A stretch of 64,000 bases of DNA from Pseudoalteromonas atlantica (GTDB lineage Bacteria; Pseudomonadota; Gammaproteobacteria; Enterobacterales; Alteromonadaceae). A model generated the notes under the pieces. That model saw only the letters and a list, made by a program, of their open reading frames with translations. It was not told the DNA's origin and searched no databases. The stretch is from assembly GCA_007988745.1 (NCBI GenBank), contig BJUT01000001.1, positions 124,001-188,000 on the forward strand, written 5' to 3'. Of this stretch, positions 36,120 through 45,882 are shown piece after piece (position 1 is the stretch's first letter; every line of letters starts with the position of its first letter). A program made the translations under genes and the position numbers.

Positions 36120-36915
36120 AGCTGCTTATAAAAAAGTAACTATGATCGTAGCCAGCTTGCATTTCAATGCTAAGCGGGTAACCTTTATTTTTAGCAACAG
36201 CCGCTAAATTTTGTGGCTTAAGTTGCTCCTCTAAAAACCCATCGGCTTCGCCCTGCGTAACAAGCATAGGGAGAAAATCAGCCTGCTGCGCTTTTTTCAT
36301 CAATTCGCACGAATCGTATTGAGCCCAGAGCTCTTTGTCAGTGCCTAAGTAACCCGTAAATGCTTTCACGCCCCATGGGCAGTCAATTGGGTTAACAATA
36401 GGGCTAAAGGCCGAAGCGCTAACAAACGCTTTAGGGTTTTTAAGTGCCACCATTAAAGCGCCGTGCCCGCCCATAGAGTGACCACTAATTGCTTTAGTAC
36501 TGGTTACTGGGAAGTGTTGTTCAATAAGCATAGGCAGTTCATCAACTACATAGTCATACATATTAAAATGTGTATTGAACGGTGCTTGTGTTGCGTTTAC
36601 GTAAAATCCTGCGCCTTGTCCAAAGTCGTAGTTGTCGTCATCAGGGACATTATCACCACGAGGGCTTGTATCAGGCGCTACAATTGCAATACCCAGCTCA
36701 GCCGCTTTTTTAAATGCGCCGGCTTTTTGCATAAAGTTTTCGTCTGTACAGGTTAAACCCGATAGCCAATAAAGTACTGGCACTTTATTTGTTTCGCTTG
36801 CGCCAGGTGGTAAAAATACCGCAAAACGCATTGTGCAATGGGTACTTGTTGCAGTGTGGGTATATTGTTTGTGCCATCCACCTGCTACTTTTGTACTTGA
36901 GATATTTTCTAACAT
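36073..36915 (-). CDS. fghA: S-formylglutathione hydrolase
   Basis: Hydrolyses S-formylglutathione to formate and glutathione, the second step of formaldehyde detoxification. The ATG at 36915 gives 280 residues (MLENISSTKVAGGW), the usual length. An esterase-D-type alpha/beta-hydrolase fold is visible, with nucleophile Ser in ISGHSMGGHGAL, Asp in QGEADGFL and His in YDHSYFF. It follows the class III alcohol dehydrogenase gene by 68 bases in the same direction, as expected for the pathway. Confidence 0.96.
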   Translation of the reverse strand: MLENISSTKVAGGWHKQYTHTATSTHCTMRFAVFLPPGASETNKVPVLYWLSGLTCTDENFMQKAGAFKKAAELGIAIVAPDTSPRGDNVPDDDNYDFGQGAGFYVNATQAPFNTHFNMYDYVVDELPMLIEQHFPVTSTKAISGHSMGGHGALMVALKNPKAFVSASAFSPIVNPIDCPWGVKAFTGYLGTDKELWAQYDSCELMKKAQQADFLPMLVTQGEADGFLEEQLKPQNLAAVAKNKGYPLSIEMQAGYDHSYFFISSFIDQHLSFHSQFLTA

Positions 36916-36983
36916 AAAAATCCTTAAAAGCCGCAAACAATTAAGTATTACGACTTTTTAATACATAGGTTACCAATAGCGTA

Positions 36984-38168
<1,185 letters not shown>

Positions 38169-38236
38169 CTATTGTATTTGTTTCTCAAATAATGATAATC
38201 TCTGATTTATTAAAACACTTTTACAGTATGGTAATA

Positions 38237-39106
38237 ATGGCGCGTTGGGATGGCATAGACGAATTTATAGCAGTGGGTGAAGAGGGTAGTTTTACAGCAG
38301 CGGCTAATGTACTGGGGTTGTCGGTTGCCCATATAAGTCGCCATGTAACGGCGCTGGAGCAGCGTTTAAATACCCAGTTACTCACCCGTACAACCCGCAA
38401 AGTGGTATTAACTAAAGAAGGTGAAGCCTTTTTACATCAAACTAAGCAACTACAACACGCTATGGACGATGCCACGCAAAGCTTAGCAACGCAGCAAACA
38501 ACGCCTAAAGGTAAAATTAAATTAACAGCACCAGTTATGTATGGTGAAACTTTTATTATGCCCATTGTGCACAATTTCATGCACGCTCATCCTGAGGTCG
38601 AAGTTATTGCTACGCTTTCTAACGAGCAAGAAAATTTACTCGAAGGCGGGTTTGATTTAGCCATTCGGTTAGGGCATTTAAAAGATTCAAGCCACAGAGC
38701 ACGGCGTTTAAGTGCTAGGCGCTTTATAATGTGTGCCTCCCCAGATTATTTATCCCGAGTAGGTGAGCCTCATACCCTAGGCGAGCTAAACCAACATCAA
38801 TGTTTAATTGGTAATAGCAGTTACTGGCGAGTAAACGAAAATGGCCGCGATAAACACATTAAAATTGCGGGTCGCTTGCGCTGTAATAGTGGTTGGGCAT
38901 TGGTTGATGGTGCAAAAAAAGGCTTAGGAATAGTGCAGCTGCCAAATTATTACATTGAAAATGAGCTACGAACGGGCGAGCTTGTGCCAGTATTAACTTC
39001 TTATCAGCCGGATCAAGAAGGCGTGTGGGGAATTTACCCACCGCGTCAGTTTGTTGCCACCAACGTAAGAGTATTACTTGATTATTTAGTGGCTGGGCTT
39101 GAATAA
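38237..39106 (+). CDS. LysR-family regulator of the formaldehyde operon (inferred)
   Basis: A LysR-type regulator of 289 residues. The N-terminal winged HTH includes EEGSFTAAANVLGLSVAHISRHVTALEQRL. The substrate-binding domain follows (GKIKLTAPVMYGETFIMPIV). The ATG at 38237 (MARWDGIDEF) gives a normal N terminus; an upstream ATG at 38228 adds three residues. It is transcribed divergently from frmA-fghA with about 130 bases between. This is the classic arrangement for a LysR activator and its target, and control by formaldehyde or its adduct is inferred from that. Confidence 0.92.
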   Translation: MARWDGIDEFIAVGEEGSFTAAANVLGLSVAHISRHVTALEQRLNTQLLTRTTRKVVLTKEGEAFLHQTKQLQHAMDDATQSLATQQTTPKGKIKLTAPVMYGETFIMPIVHNFMHAHPEVEVIATLSNEQENLLEGGFDLAIRLGHLKDSSHRARRLSARRFIMCASPDYLSRVGEPHTLGELNQHQCLIGNSSYWRVNENGRDKHIKIAGRLRCNSGWALVDGAKKGLGIVQLPNYYIENELRTGELVPVLTSYQPDQEGVWGIYPPRQFVATNVRVLLDYLVAGLE

Positions 39107-39231
39107 AGCGCGCTTAAAATATAGCCAAGTATAAGATTTATAAATTATTTCTTACATTTATGGTCATATTCAATTCATCTTAGTTCGTGCTACTATAGCC
39201 GCACACTTTTAGCATAAATGTTTTAAATAAT

Positions 39232-40449
39232 ATGTTTCAACCGGTTAGCTTATTTATAGGGCTCAGATATAGCCGCTCCTCCAAAGGAAATGCGTTTATA
39301 TCGTTTATCTCGTTTTTTTCTATTGCCGGAATAGCCATAGGGCTAATGGCCTTGTTCACTGTAAGCAGTGTAATGAATGGCTTTGAAAACAGTTTAAAAA
39401 CAAATATGTTAGGGCTCATTCCTCACGTAGAAGTACAAGCCAATAAACACACCAGCGCACAAATGACAGCGTTAAAAGCCGATTTAGAGCGCTCAGATTA
39501 TGTAGATCACGTAAGCCTTTACCGCCACGGCGAAGCCATTTTGCAAACCAATAAAGATTTACACGGCGTATTACTGCAAGGCTTGTATGGCGATAATGGC
39601 TCGCTATATAAAATTACCGATAAAGTTGTGCAGGGCAATTGGCAAAACGTTTTAAATAATAGCTACAACATAGCTATTAGCCGTTACTTAAGCCGAAAAC
39701 TTGGCGTAGGTATGGGAGAAAAACTGCGCGTAATTATGCCTAACGCCTCTACTTACACGCCACTTGGGCGCGTACCTAGTCAGCGTTTATTTAAAATAGC
39801 CGCAATATACGAAACCGGCTCAGAGATAGATATGAGCCTTGCATTTACCAGCGGCGCATCTTTACAGCGGGTATTAAAGCTTAACAAAAATACCGCGCCT
39901 AACTTAAGCGTGTCGTTACATGAACCCTTTGAATTAGCGCAATTTACAACGGATAGCCAGCACATTTTACGCGATTATCAAGTAAGTGACTGGCGCAGTA
40001 GCCAAGGTACTTTATTTGCCGCGGTTGCCATGGAAAAACGTATTATGTCTATGTTGTTAGGGCTGATTGTATTAGTGGCTGTATTTAATATTGTTTCGGC
40101 ACTGACTATGATGGTGAGTGAAAAACAAGGCGAAGTGGCGATATTACAAACCTTAGGTTTAACGCCTTCACAAGTACAAAAAGTGTTTATGGTGCAAGGC
40201 TTGTATAACGGGGTTATTGGCACCGCGATAGGGGCACTTTTAGGTGTGTTGTTTAGCTTATATATTAATGAACTACTCGCTGCTGTAGGGCTAAACCTAC
40301 TAGCAGGTGTAGAGCTTCCGGTAAAATTTGATGTGTTAAGCCTCGTTATTATTGCGCTTAGTAGTATTGCAATGAGCTTTTTAGCCACTTTATATCCTGC
40401 GCGCAAAGCCGCAAAAGTAAAACCAGCAGAGGTATTACGTTATGAATGA
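39232..40449 (+). CDS. lolC: Lipoprotein-releasing ABC transporter permease LolC
   Basis: A membrane subunit of LolCDE, which extracts lipoproteins from the inner membrane for transfer to LolA. The 405-residue protein has the MacB/FtsX-type layout: one N-terminal helix, a large periplasmic domain (about 50-260) and three C-terminal helices. Start features include FIGLRYSRSSKGNAFISFISFFSIAGIAIG. It overlaps lolD by 8 bases. LolC is assigned by gene order (C-D-E) and overall character. LolC and LolE share the same fold. Confidence 0.93.
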   Translation: MFQPVSLFIGLRYSRSSKGNAFISFISFFSIAGIAIGLMALFTVSSVMNGFENSLKTNMLGLIPHVEVQANKHTSAQMTALKADLERSDYVDHVSLYRHGEAILQTNKDLHGVLLQGLYGDNGSLYKITDKVVQGNWQNVLNNSYNIAISRYLSRKLGVGMGEKLRVIMPNASTYTPLGRVPSQRLFKIAAIYETGSEIDMSLAFTSGASLQRVLKLNKNTAPNLSVSLHEPFELAQFTTDSQHILRDYQVSDWRSSQGTLFAAVAMEKRIMSMLLGLIVLVAVFNIVSALTMMVSEKQGEVAILQTLGLTPSQVQKVFMVQGLYNGVIGTAIGALLGVLFSLYINELLAAVGLNLLAGVELPVKFDVLSLVIIALSSIAMSFLATLYPARKAAKVKPAEVLRYE

Positions 40450-41140
40450 TTTAGTCATTAGCTGTCAAAACTTAAGTAAAGTTTATCAAGATGGCCAAAA
40501 CCAAGTAGAAGTATTAAAAGGGGTGGACTTATCACTTAACCAAGGTGATATGCTGGCTATAGTGGGCAGCTCAGGCTCAGGGAAAAGTACCTTATTACAT
40601 ATTTTAGGAACCCTTGATACGGCTACATCGGGTAGCGCTAAAATAAAAAATCAAGACGTTGCTAAATTATCGCGAACAGAGCAAGCGGCGTTTAGAAATA
40701 AAAACTTGGGCTTTATTTATCAGTTTCACCATTTATTAATGGAATTTAGTGCGGTTGAAAACGTGGCTATGCCGCTACTAATTAAAGGGCTCAACGCAAA
40801 AGAGGCGAAAGAGCAAGCCCTGCAAATGCTAGATAAAGTAGGCCTAGCGCATCGCAGTGAGCATAAACCTTCGGCACTGTCTGGCGGAGAGCGCCAGCGT
40901 GTTGCTATTGCTCGTGCTTTAGTGACTAAACCCGCATTAGTGTTAGCCGACGAACCTACCGGTAACCTTGATAAGCAAAACGCGATTAAAATTTACGATT
41001 TAATTAATGAGCTAAATAAAAGCTTAAATACTAGTTTTGTGGTGGTTACTCACGACTTAGAGCTTGCAGACAAACTAGGAAAAATTGCGTATTTAGATGA
41101 TGGGAAACTTGCTATAAAAGAGTCGCACCATGTTGCTTAG
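40442..41140 (+). CDS. lolD: Lipoprotein-releasing ATPase LolD
   Basis: The 232-residue ATPase of LolCDE. Walker A is GSSGSGKST (about residue 42), the signature is LSGGERQRVAIARAL, and Walker B is LVLADEPTGNLD. It contains the LolD-type QFHHLLMEFSAVENVAMPLL segment. It overlaps lolC and lolE at both ends (8 and 11 bases), so the three genes are translationally coupled. Confidence 0.97.
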   Translation: MNDLVISCQNLSKVYQDGQNQVEVLKGVDLSLNQGDMLAIVGSSGSGKSTLLHILGTLDTATSGSAKIKNQDVAKLSRTEQAAFRNKNLGFIYQFHHLLMEFSAVENVAMPLLIKGLNAKEAKEQALQMLDKVGLAHRSEHKPSALSGGERQRVAIARALVTKPALVLADEPTGNLDKQNAIKIYDLINELNKSLNTSFVVVTHDLELADKLGKIAYLDDGKLAIKESHHVA

Positions 41141-42374
41141 TTTATTTTTAAGTGAACGTTTTAGAGCGTATTCTGGCCATAAAGACGAAAAAAACGCATT
41201 TGTAAGCTTTATTGCCAAAGCCTCTACTGTTGGTATTTTATTAGGGGTCGCGGTGTTAATTGTTGCGCTTTCGGTTATTAATGGCTTTGAGCAGCAATTA
41301 GTGCATCGTTTATTAAGTGTGGTACCGCAAGTTGAATACGTAGCGCCTAGCCGACCGATTGCTGATTGGCCTAACAAAGTAGAAAAACTTAAAGCAGAGC
41401 CTCATGTTACAGGTGCTGCGCCATTTATAGCAGTAAATGGTATGGCGCAATTTAAAAGCCAGCTTAAAGCGGTAGAAATACGCGGCGTTGAACCTAGCTA
41501 TGAAGGGAATGTATCGGCCATAAATCAATTTACCAAAGGCACACTGGTTAGTCAGTTGCGCACGGATGACGTTATTTTAGGCAAGCAAATTGTAAAGCAA
41601 TTAGGCGCTAATATAGGCGATAACATTACTTTACTCATTCCTAAAATTAGCGAGCAAGGCAAGTCTCTATTAGCCCCTAAACGCGTAACGTTAACACTTG
41701 CGGGCATTATAGAAATGGGTGGGCCAATTGACAGTAGCGCTGCATTTATTCACTTAAATAAAGCACAGTCAGTTTTAGGTTACGACGCCAGCCAAGTGAC
41801 AGGTTTACGTTTAAGCGTAGATGATGTGTTTGCTGCACATCAAATTGCACTGCGAGTAGGGCAAACTATTAGTGATTATGTGTATGTCTCTAGCTGGTTT
41901 AGAACGCAAGGTAGCCTGTATCAAGATATTCAAATGGTACGCACAATTGTGTACATTGTGGTGTTTTTAATTATAGCGGTAGCTAGTTTTAACATTGTTT
42001 CGTCGCTTGTAATGGAAGTGCGCGAAAAACAAGGCAACATAGCTATTTTAAAAACCATGGGCGCTAAAGACAGTACTATTTTAGCTACCTTTGTCATGCA
42101 AGGTTTAACGCAAGCCTTTGTTGGCGTGTTACTTGGCACACTAGTTGGGGTTATATTAGCGCTTAACATTAGTGAGCTGTTTACATGGGTTAGCCAGTTA
42201 TTTGCAGCTAATCCGCTTGAAGGTGTTTATTTTATTGAGTTTTTACCCAGTAAATTAGTACTCAGTGATATTGGAATAACAGTTATTGTTACCTTTGTTT
42301 TAGCTGTACTTGCTACTATTTACCCGGCGTGGCAAGCCACTCGAGTCGACCCTGCCAAGGTGCTGGGTAATTAA
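41130..42374 (+). CDS. lolE: Lipoprotein-releasing ABC transporter permease LolE
   Basis: The second membrane subunit of LolCDE, 414 residues. It has the same layout as LolC: SERFRAYSGHKDEKNAFVSFIAKASTVGILLGVAVLIV at the start, a periplasmic domain, and C-terminal helices with EVREKQGNIAILKTMGAKDSTI. The start overlaps the end of lolD. Essential for outer-membrane lipoprotein sorting. Confidence 0.94.
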   Translation: MLLSLFLSERFRAYSGHKDEKNAFVSFIAKASTVGILLGVAVLIVALSVINGFEQQLVHRLLSVVPQVEYVAPSRPIADWPNKVEKLKAEPHVTGAAPFIAVNGMAQFKSQLKAVEIRGVEPSYEGNVSAINQFTKGTLVSQLRTDDVILGKQIVKQLGANIGDNITLLIPKISEQGKSLLAPKRVTLTLAGIIEMGGPIDSSAAFIHLNKAQSVLGYDASQVTGLRLSVDDVFAAHQIALRVGQTISDYVYVSSWFRTQGSLYQDIQMVRTIVYIVVFLIIAVASFNIVSSLVMEVREKQGNIAILKTMGAKDSTILATFVMQGLTQAFVGVLLGTLVGVILALNISELFTWVSQLFAANPLEGVYFIEFLPSKLVLSDIGITVIVTFVLAVLATIYPAWQATRVDPAKVLGN

Positions 42375-42487
42375 CAACTCTTTATAGTGTAAATATCAAT
42401 AGGGCAGCGTGCCTTAAGCTGCTAAACTGCGCGCTCATTTAACGTGGGCGCTCTAATTTAGCCTCGCTCTCTACTCAGGAAATTACT

Positions 42488-42952
42488 TTGACAAATAACG
42501 ATATTTTACGCCGTGTTCGCTATACCTTTAATTTAACCGATACTGCCATGGTCGGTATTTTTGCCGCCGCAGAGGCTATAGTTACCACTGAGCAAGTCGT
42601 TGCATGGTTAACAAAAGAGGGCGAGCAAGGGTTTGTTAAAATGTCAGACACTGAGTTTGCTACGTTTTTAAATGGCTTTATTAATACAAAGCGTGGCAAG
42701 CGCGAAGGCCCACAGCCTGTGCCAGAGGCTAAGTTAAATAATAATATTATTTTTATGAAGCTACGTATTGCTTTAAACATGAAAGCAGAAGATGTAATAG
42801 CAACACTTGCACAGGTTGACTTTAAATTAAGTAAACATGAGCTCAGTGCGTTTTCTCGCAAAGTAGAAAATAAACATTACCGTGTGTGTAACGACCAGGT
42901 TTTGCGCTTGTTTTTAACAGGTGTTCAGCAGCAGTATCGCCCTGCAGAGTAA
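42488..42952 (+). CDS. yehS: DUF1456 family protein YehS
   Basis: A 154-residue protein with two copies of the DUF1456 unit. The first is NNDILRRVRYTFNLTDTAMVGIF at residues 3-70; the second is NNIIFMKLRIALNMKAEDVIATLAQV at about 85-150. The start is TTG at 42488 with AGGAA upstream. It matches E. coli YehS in length and repeat arrangement. Function unknown. A terminator follows. Confidence 0.93.
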   Translation: MTNNDILRRVRYTFNLTDTAMVGIFAAAEAIVTTEQVVAWLTKEGEQGFVKMSDTEFATFLNGFINTKRGKREGPQPVPEAKLNNNIIFMKLRIALNMKAEDVIATLAQVDFKLSKHELSAFSRKVENKHYRVCNDQVLRLFLTGVQQQYRPAE

Positions 42953-42970
42953 GTAAATTATTTAACGCTA

Positions 42971-42997
42971 AAAGCTCAGCAATTGCTGAGCTTTTTT
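42971..42997 (+). terminator. Rho-independent terminator after yehS
   Basis: AAAGCTCAGC pairs with GCTGAGCTTT across AATT and is followed by T residues. Confidence 0.9.
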
Positions 42998-43014
42998 GTA
43001 ATTAATGTTTGCGG

Positions 43015-44748
43015 TTAAGAAAAGGCCTTATCAGTAAGTGATTGCTGCATTTGCTCTCGCATTTTAAACTTTTGCAGTTTGCCTGTTACTGTCATTGGGT
43101 AACTCTCTACAAAGCGAATATAACGGGGCATTTTAAAATAGGCGAGTTTGTCTTTTAAAAATGCACGTATTGCTTGCTCATCAAGTACTGCATCTTCTTT
43201 TGGCTGGATCCACGCACACACTTCTTCGCCGTACTTCTCATCACTAATACCAAATATAGCGGCATCTTGAATACCTGGGTAAGTGTAAAGAACCTCTTCA
43301 ATTTCGCGTGGGTAAATGTTTTCGCCACCTCGAATGATCATGTCTTTAATGCGGCCAACAATACTCACAAACCCTTCGCTGTCCATTACCCCTAAATCAC
43401 CAGAGTGTAACCAACCTTCGTCATCTATAGTGGCTTTTGTTTTTTCTTCGTCATTCCAATAGCAGCGCATTATACCGGCGCCCTTACTGCAGACCTCACC
43501 AGGTACACCTATTTTTTGAATGTTACCCAGTTCGTCAATAATTTTAACTTCAGTGTGAGCAAGGGCACGGCCAACGGTTGTTACTTGGCGCTCTATTGAT
43601 GAGTCGGTTTCGGTTATATTGTTGATTGGGCTGCACTCAGTTTGCCCATACGCAATTAATACTTGATGCATGTTCATTTGTGTTTGGACTTTACGCATAA
43701 CTTGCTCAGGGCACGTTGAGCCCGCCATTACACCAGTGCGTAAAGTGCTGAGGTTATAATTGGTAAAATTAGGCAGCTCTAGTTGGCTGATAAACATAGT
43801 AGGCACACCATGCAGCGCGGTACAGCCCTCTTGCTGGACAACATCAAGCGTGGTTTTTGCATCAAACGCATCGCTTGGGTATATAGCTGCGGCGCCTTTA
43901 CTTACACATAGCAGGCTGCCAAGCACCATCGCAAAACAATGATACAGAGGCACAGGTATACACAGTTTATCTTGCGCTGTAAAATGCATAGCCTCTGCAA
44001 CAAATAGCGCATTATTAAGTATGTTCTTATGGGTGAGTGTAGCGCCTTTAGGGTTGCCCGTGGTGCCAGAGGTAAACTGTATATTTATGTCTTGATCAGC
44101 GTTTAAATTTGCTGAAATCGCATTTAATTCAAGCTTGTGGGCAGGGGTGGAAAAATTCATCACATCATCAAACGTAAACATACCAGGGCTTTTTTCATTG
44201 CCAATGCGTATTACATTTTTAAGGCTAGGTAGGGCATGTGCATTTAGCTCACCGGGTTCACATTGGTTAAGTTCGGGCGCTAAGCTGTTAAGCATGTCTA
44301 TATAATTGCTGCCTTTAAAATGTGACGCGGTAATTAACGTGCTGCATTCTACCGAGTTCAAAGCATAGGCTAACTCGTTTGGCCTGTAGGCAGGGTTAAT
44401 GCACACCATAATGGCACCTATTTTGGCGCTCGCAAATTGGGTTAAACACCACTCAATGTTATTAGGTGACCATATTCCTACTCTATCTCCTGGTTTAACG
44501 CCTATTGCTAGTAGCCCCATAGCGAGTTGATTAACTTCATTTTGAAATGCTTTATACGTTAAGCGTACATTTTGATGGCTAACAACGACAGCGAGCGAAT
44601 CAGGGTGTTTGTCGACAATAAAATCAAAGTACTCGCCAATTGTTTTATCCGTTAGCGGCGTGCTTTGCGCACCTTTAAAATAGCTTTTTGTGAGCGGTAG
44701 TGTGTTTATTTGTTCTACTTCTTTTACCGAGCGCGATGGTGTGTGCAT
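43015..44748 (-). CDS. Fatty-acyl-CoA synthetase (AMP-binding)
   Basis: A 577-residue member of the ANL superfamily, activating a carboxylic acid as acyl-adenylate and then transferring it to CoA. The P-loop IQFTSGTTGNPKGATLTHKN, the A5 region YGQTECSP, the motif GWLHSGDLGVMDSEGFVSIVGRIKDMIIRGGENIYP and the C-terminal lysine in VTGKLQKFKM are intact. It resembles medium/long-chain acyl-CoA synthetases used in fatty-acid catabolism. Substrate chain length is not decided. It is monocistronic. Confidence 0.92.
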   Translation of the reverse strand: MHTPSRSVKEVEQINTLPLTKSYFKGAQSTPLTDKTIGEYFDFIVDKHPDSLAVVVSHQNVRLTYKAFQNEVNQLAMGLLAIGVKPGDRVGIWSPNNIEWCLTQFASAKIGAIMVCINPAYRPNELAYALNSVECSTLITASHFKGSNYIDMLNSLAPELNQCEPGELNAHALPSLKNVIRIGNEKSPGMFTFDDVMNFSTPAHKLELNAISANLNADQDINIQFTSGTTGNPKGATLTHKNILNNALFVAEAMHFTAQDKLCIPVPLYHCFAMVLGSLLCVSKGAAAIYPSDAFDAKTTLDVVQQEGCTALHGVPTMFISQLELPNFTNYNLSTLRTGVMAGSTCPEQVMRKVQTQMNMHQVLIAYGQTECSPINNITETDSSIERQVTTVGRALAHTEVKIIDELGNIQKIGVPGEVCSKGAGIMRCYWNDEEKTKATIDDEGWLHSGDLGVMDSEGFVSIVGRIKDMIIRGGENIYPREIEEVLYTYPGIQDAAIFGISDEKYGEEVCAWIQPKEDAVLDEQAIRAFLKDKLAYFKMPRYIRFVESYPMTVTGKLQKFKMREQMQQSLTDKAFS

Positions 44749-44997
44749 GTGCTTCTCCGTATTAATGTGTGTCAGTTACTTATATCAATCCGTGCTGATA
44801 AGTCAGTATTCATTTGCTTAGCCACGAATAGCTGTGTAGCAAAATAAAAAATAGTTAAGCGAATTGTTATAGGCTGTAGTTAAAATAAACACAAATTGTC
44901 GACAAAGAAAGAGTGGTTAGACTAATGTACTAAGCATAAAGGAAAGTTAAATCAAATGTTTTACAGAGGGGCTATAAAAACTAACTTTTATAAAGGC
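44749..44997. other. Intergenic region before the acyl-CoA synthetase gene
   Basis: About 250 bases with no ORF or repeat recognised. It presumably holds the minus-strand promoter of the acyl-CoA synthetase gene. Confidence 0.5.
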
Positions 44998-45027
44998 ATA
45001 AAAAAACGCCACTAAATGGCGTTTTTA
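44998..45027 (-). terminator. Rho-independent terminator after the DUF3010 gene
   Basis: On the minus strand AAAAACGCCA pairs with TGGCGTTTTT across a 5-nt loop and is followed by T residues. Confidence 0.88.
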
Positions 45028-45052
45028 TAGTTTGTTTTAATCGCTGTGTGAC

Positions 45053-45499
45053 TTATAGCTCGTCACTGCGGTAGGTTTTTTTCATAATGTATACATAGGC
45101 ATTAACAAAAGCGTTTTCTTGGTACTTTTTAAGGCCTGTGTCTTCAAACGCAATAGGTATAGGGTTGCGTTTAAGCTGCTCTTTAATTTCGGTCGTTGAG
45201 AACACGCGAACGTCTAACTCTTCAATTAATTGAATCGCTGTTTCCATTTTAAAGCCCTTTGCACTGCCTGCAAATTTACCTTTAGGTTGGCGCTCACGAA
45301 TGGCAACAGAATCAATTTGGTAATCTTGCATTAGTTTTGCAAAATCAAATTGAAATTTACGCATTATTTCAGTGTCGTTACCGTTACCTAAGGTAAAGCG
45401 TGTTTGGCGCACATCGCGAATATCAAATACGTCGTTATCTTTACTTAAAATACAAAGTAGTACATCACTACCGGTAATTTCTACACCACATGTTCTCAT
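45053..45499 (-). CDS. DUF3010 family protein
   Basis: A 148-residue protein of the DUF3010 family common in marine gammaproteobacteria. The N terminus (CGVEITGSDVLLCILSKDN) and the central IDSVAIRERQPKGKFAG suggest an RNase H-like fold of the YqgF/RuvC type. Acidic residues lie at plausible positions, but a nuclease active site is not proven. It is monocistronic, between an acyl-CoA synthetase and thrS. Function unknown. Confidence 0.88.
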   Translation of the reverse strand: MRTCGVEITGSDVLLCILSKDNDVFDIRDVRQTRFTLGNGNDTEIMRKFQFDFAKLMQDYQIDSVAIRERQPKGKFAGSAKGFKMETAIQLIEELDVRVFSTTEIKEQLKRNPIPIAFEDTGLKKYQENAFVNAYVYIMKKTYRSDEL

Positions 45500-45729
45500 T
45501 GCTGTTCTCTAATATAACTTAATTACTTGGTATTATACCCAACATCTAATAAATTGCGAGAGCAAGGCGGCGCAGGTGCATTTTAATAATCAATAAACTC
45601 AAGTTGTCACATGCTTAATTTAAATTAGCGAGCGAAAAACAAAAAAATGACAATTTTAGGTAAAATTTCAAGTAATGAGCGCGCTTTAAACTTGTAATTG
45701 ATACTCTATCACGCGACAATATCTTTTTT

Positions 45730-45804
45730 GTAGTTGAGCAGACTCAGCATCTACATTAGTCATTTATGGCGAAAAATAGTCAATGCTTATTCGTAAAAGC
45801 GTTG
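45730..45804 (+). promoter_or_regulatory. thrS leader hairpins, one mimicking the tRNA-Thr anticodon arm
   Basis: Two hairpins lie in the 383-base gap before thrS. Hairpin 1 (45730-45754) pairs GTAG/CTAC and TGAG/CTCA. Hairpin 2 (45781-45804) pairs CAATGCTT with AAGCGTTG (one G-U), and its loop ATTCGTAA contains TTCGTAA. That is the form of an anticodon loop reading U33-CGU-A37, the tRNA-Thr(CGU) anticodon. In E. coli thrS represses its own translation by binding such anticodon-like arms. Homology of the mechanism is inferred. Confidence 0.55.
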
Positions 45805-45882
45805 TCGAGTCATTCTCATTTAATTTATTTAAAAATACACGTGATACATTGTAGGTGTCACCACTGTATGTAAGGATTTATA

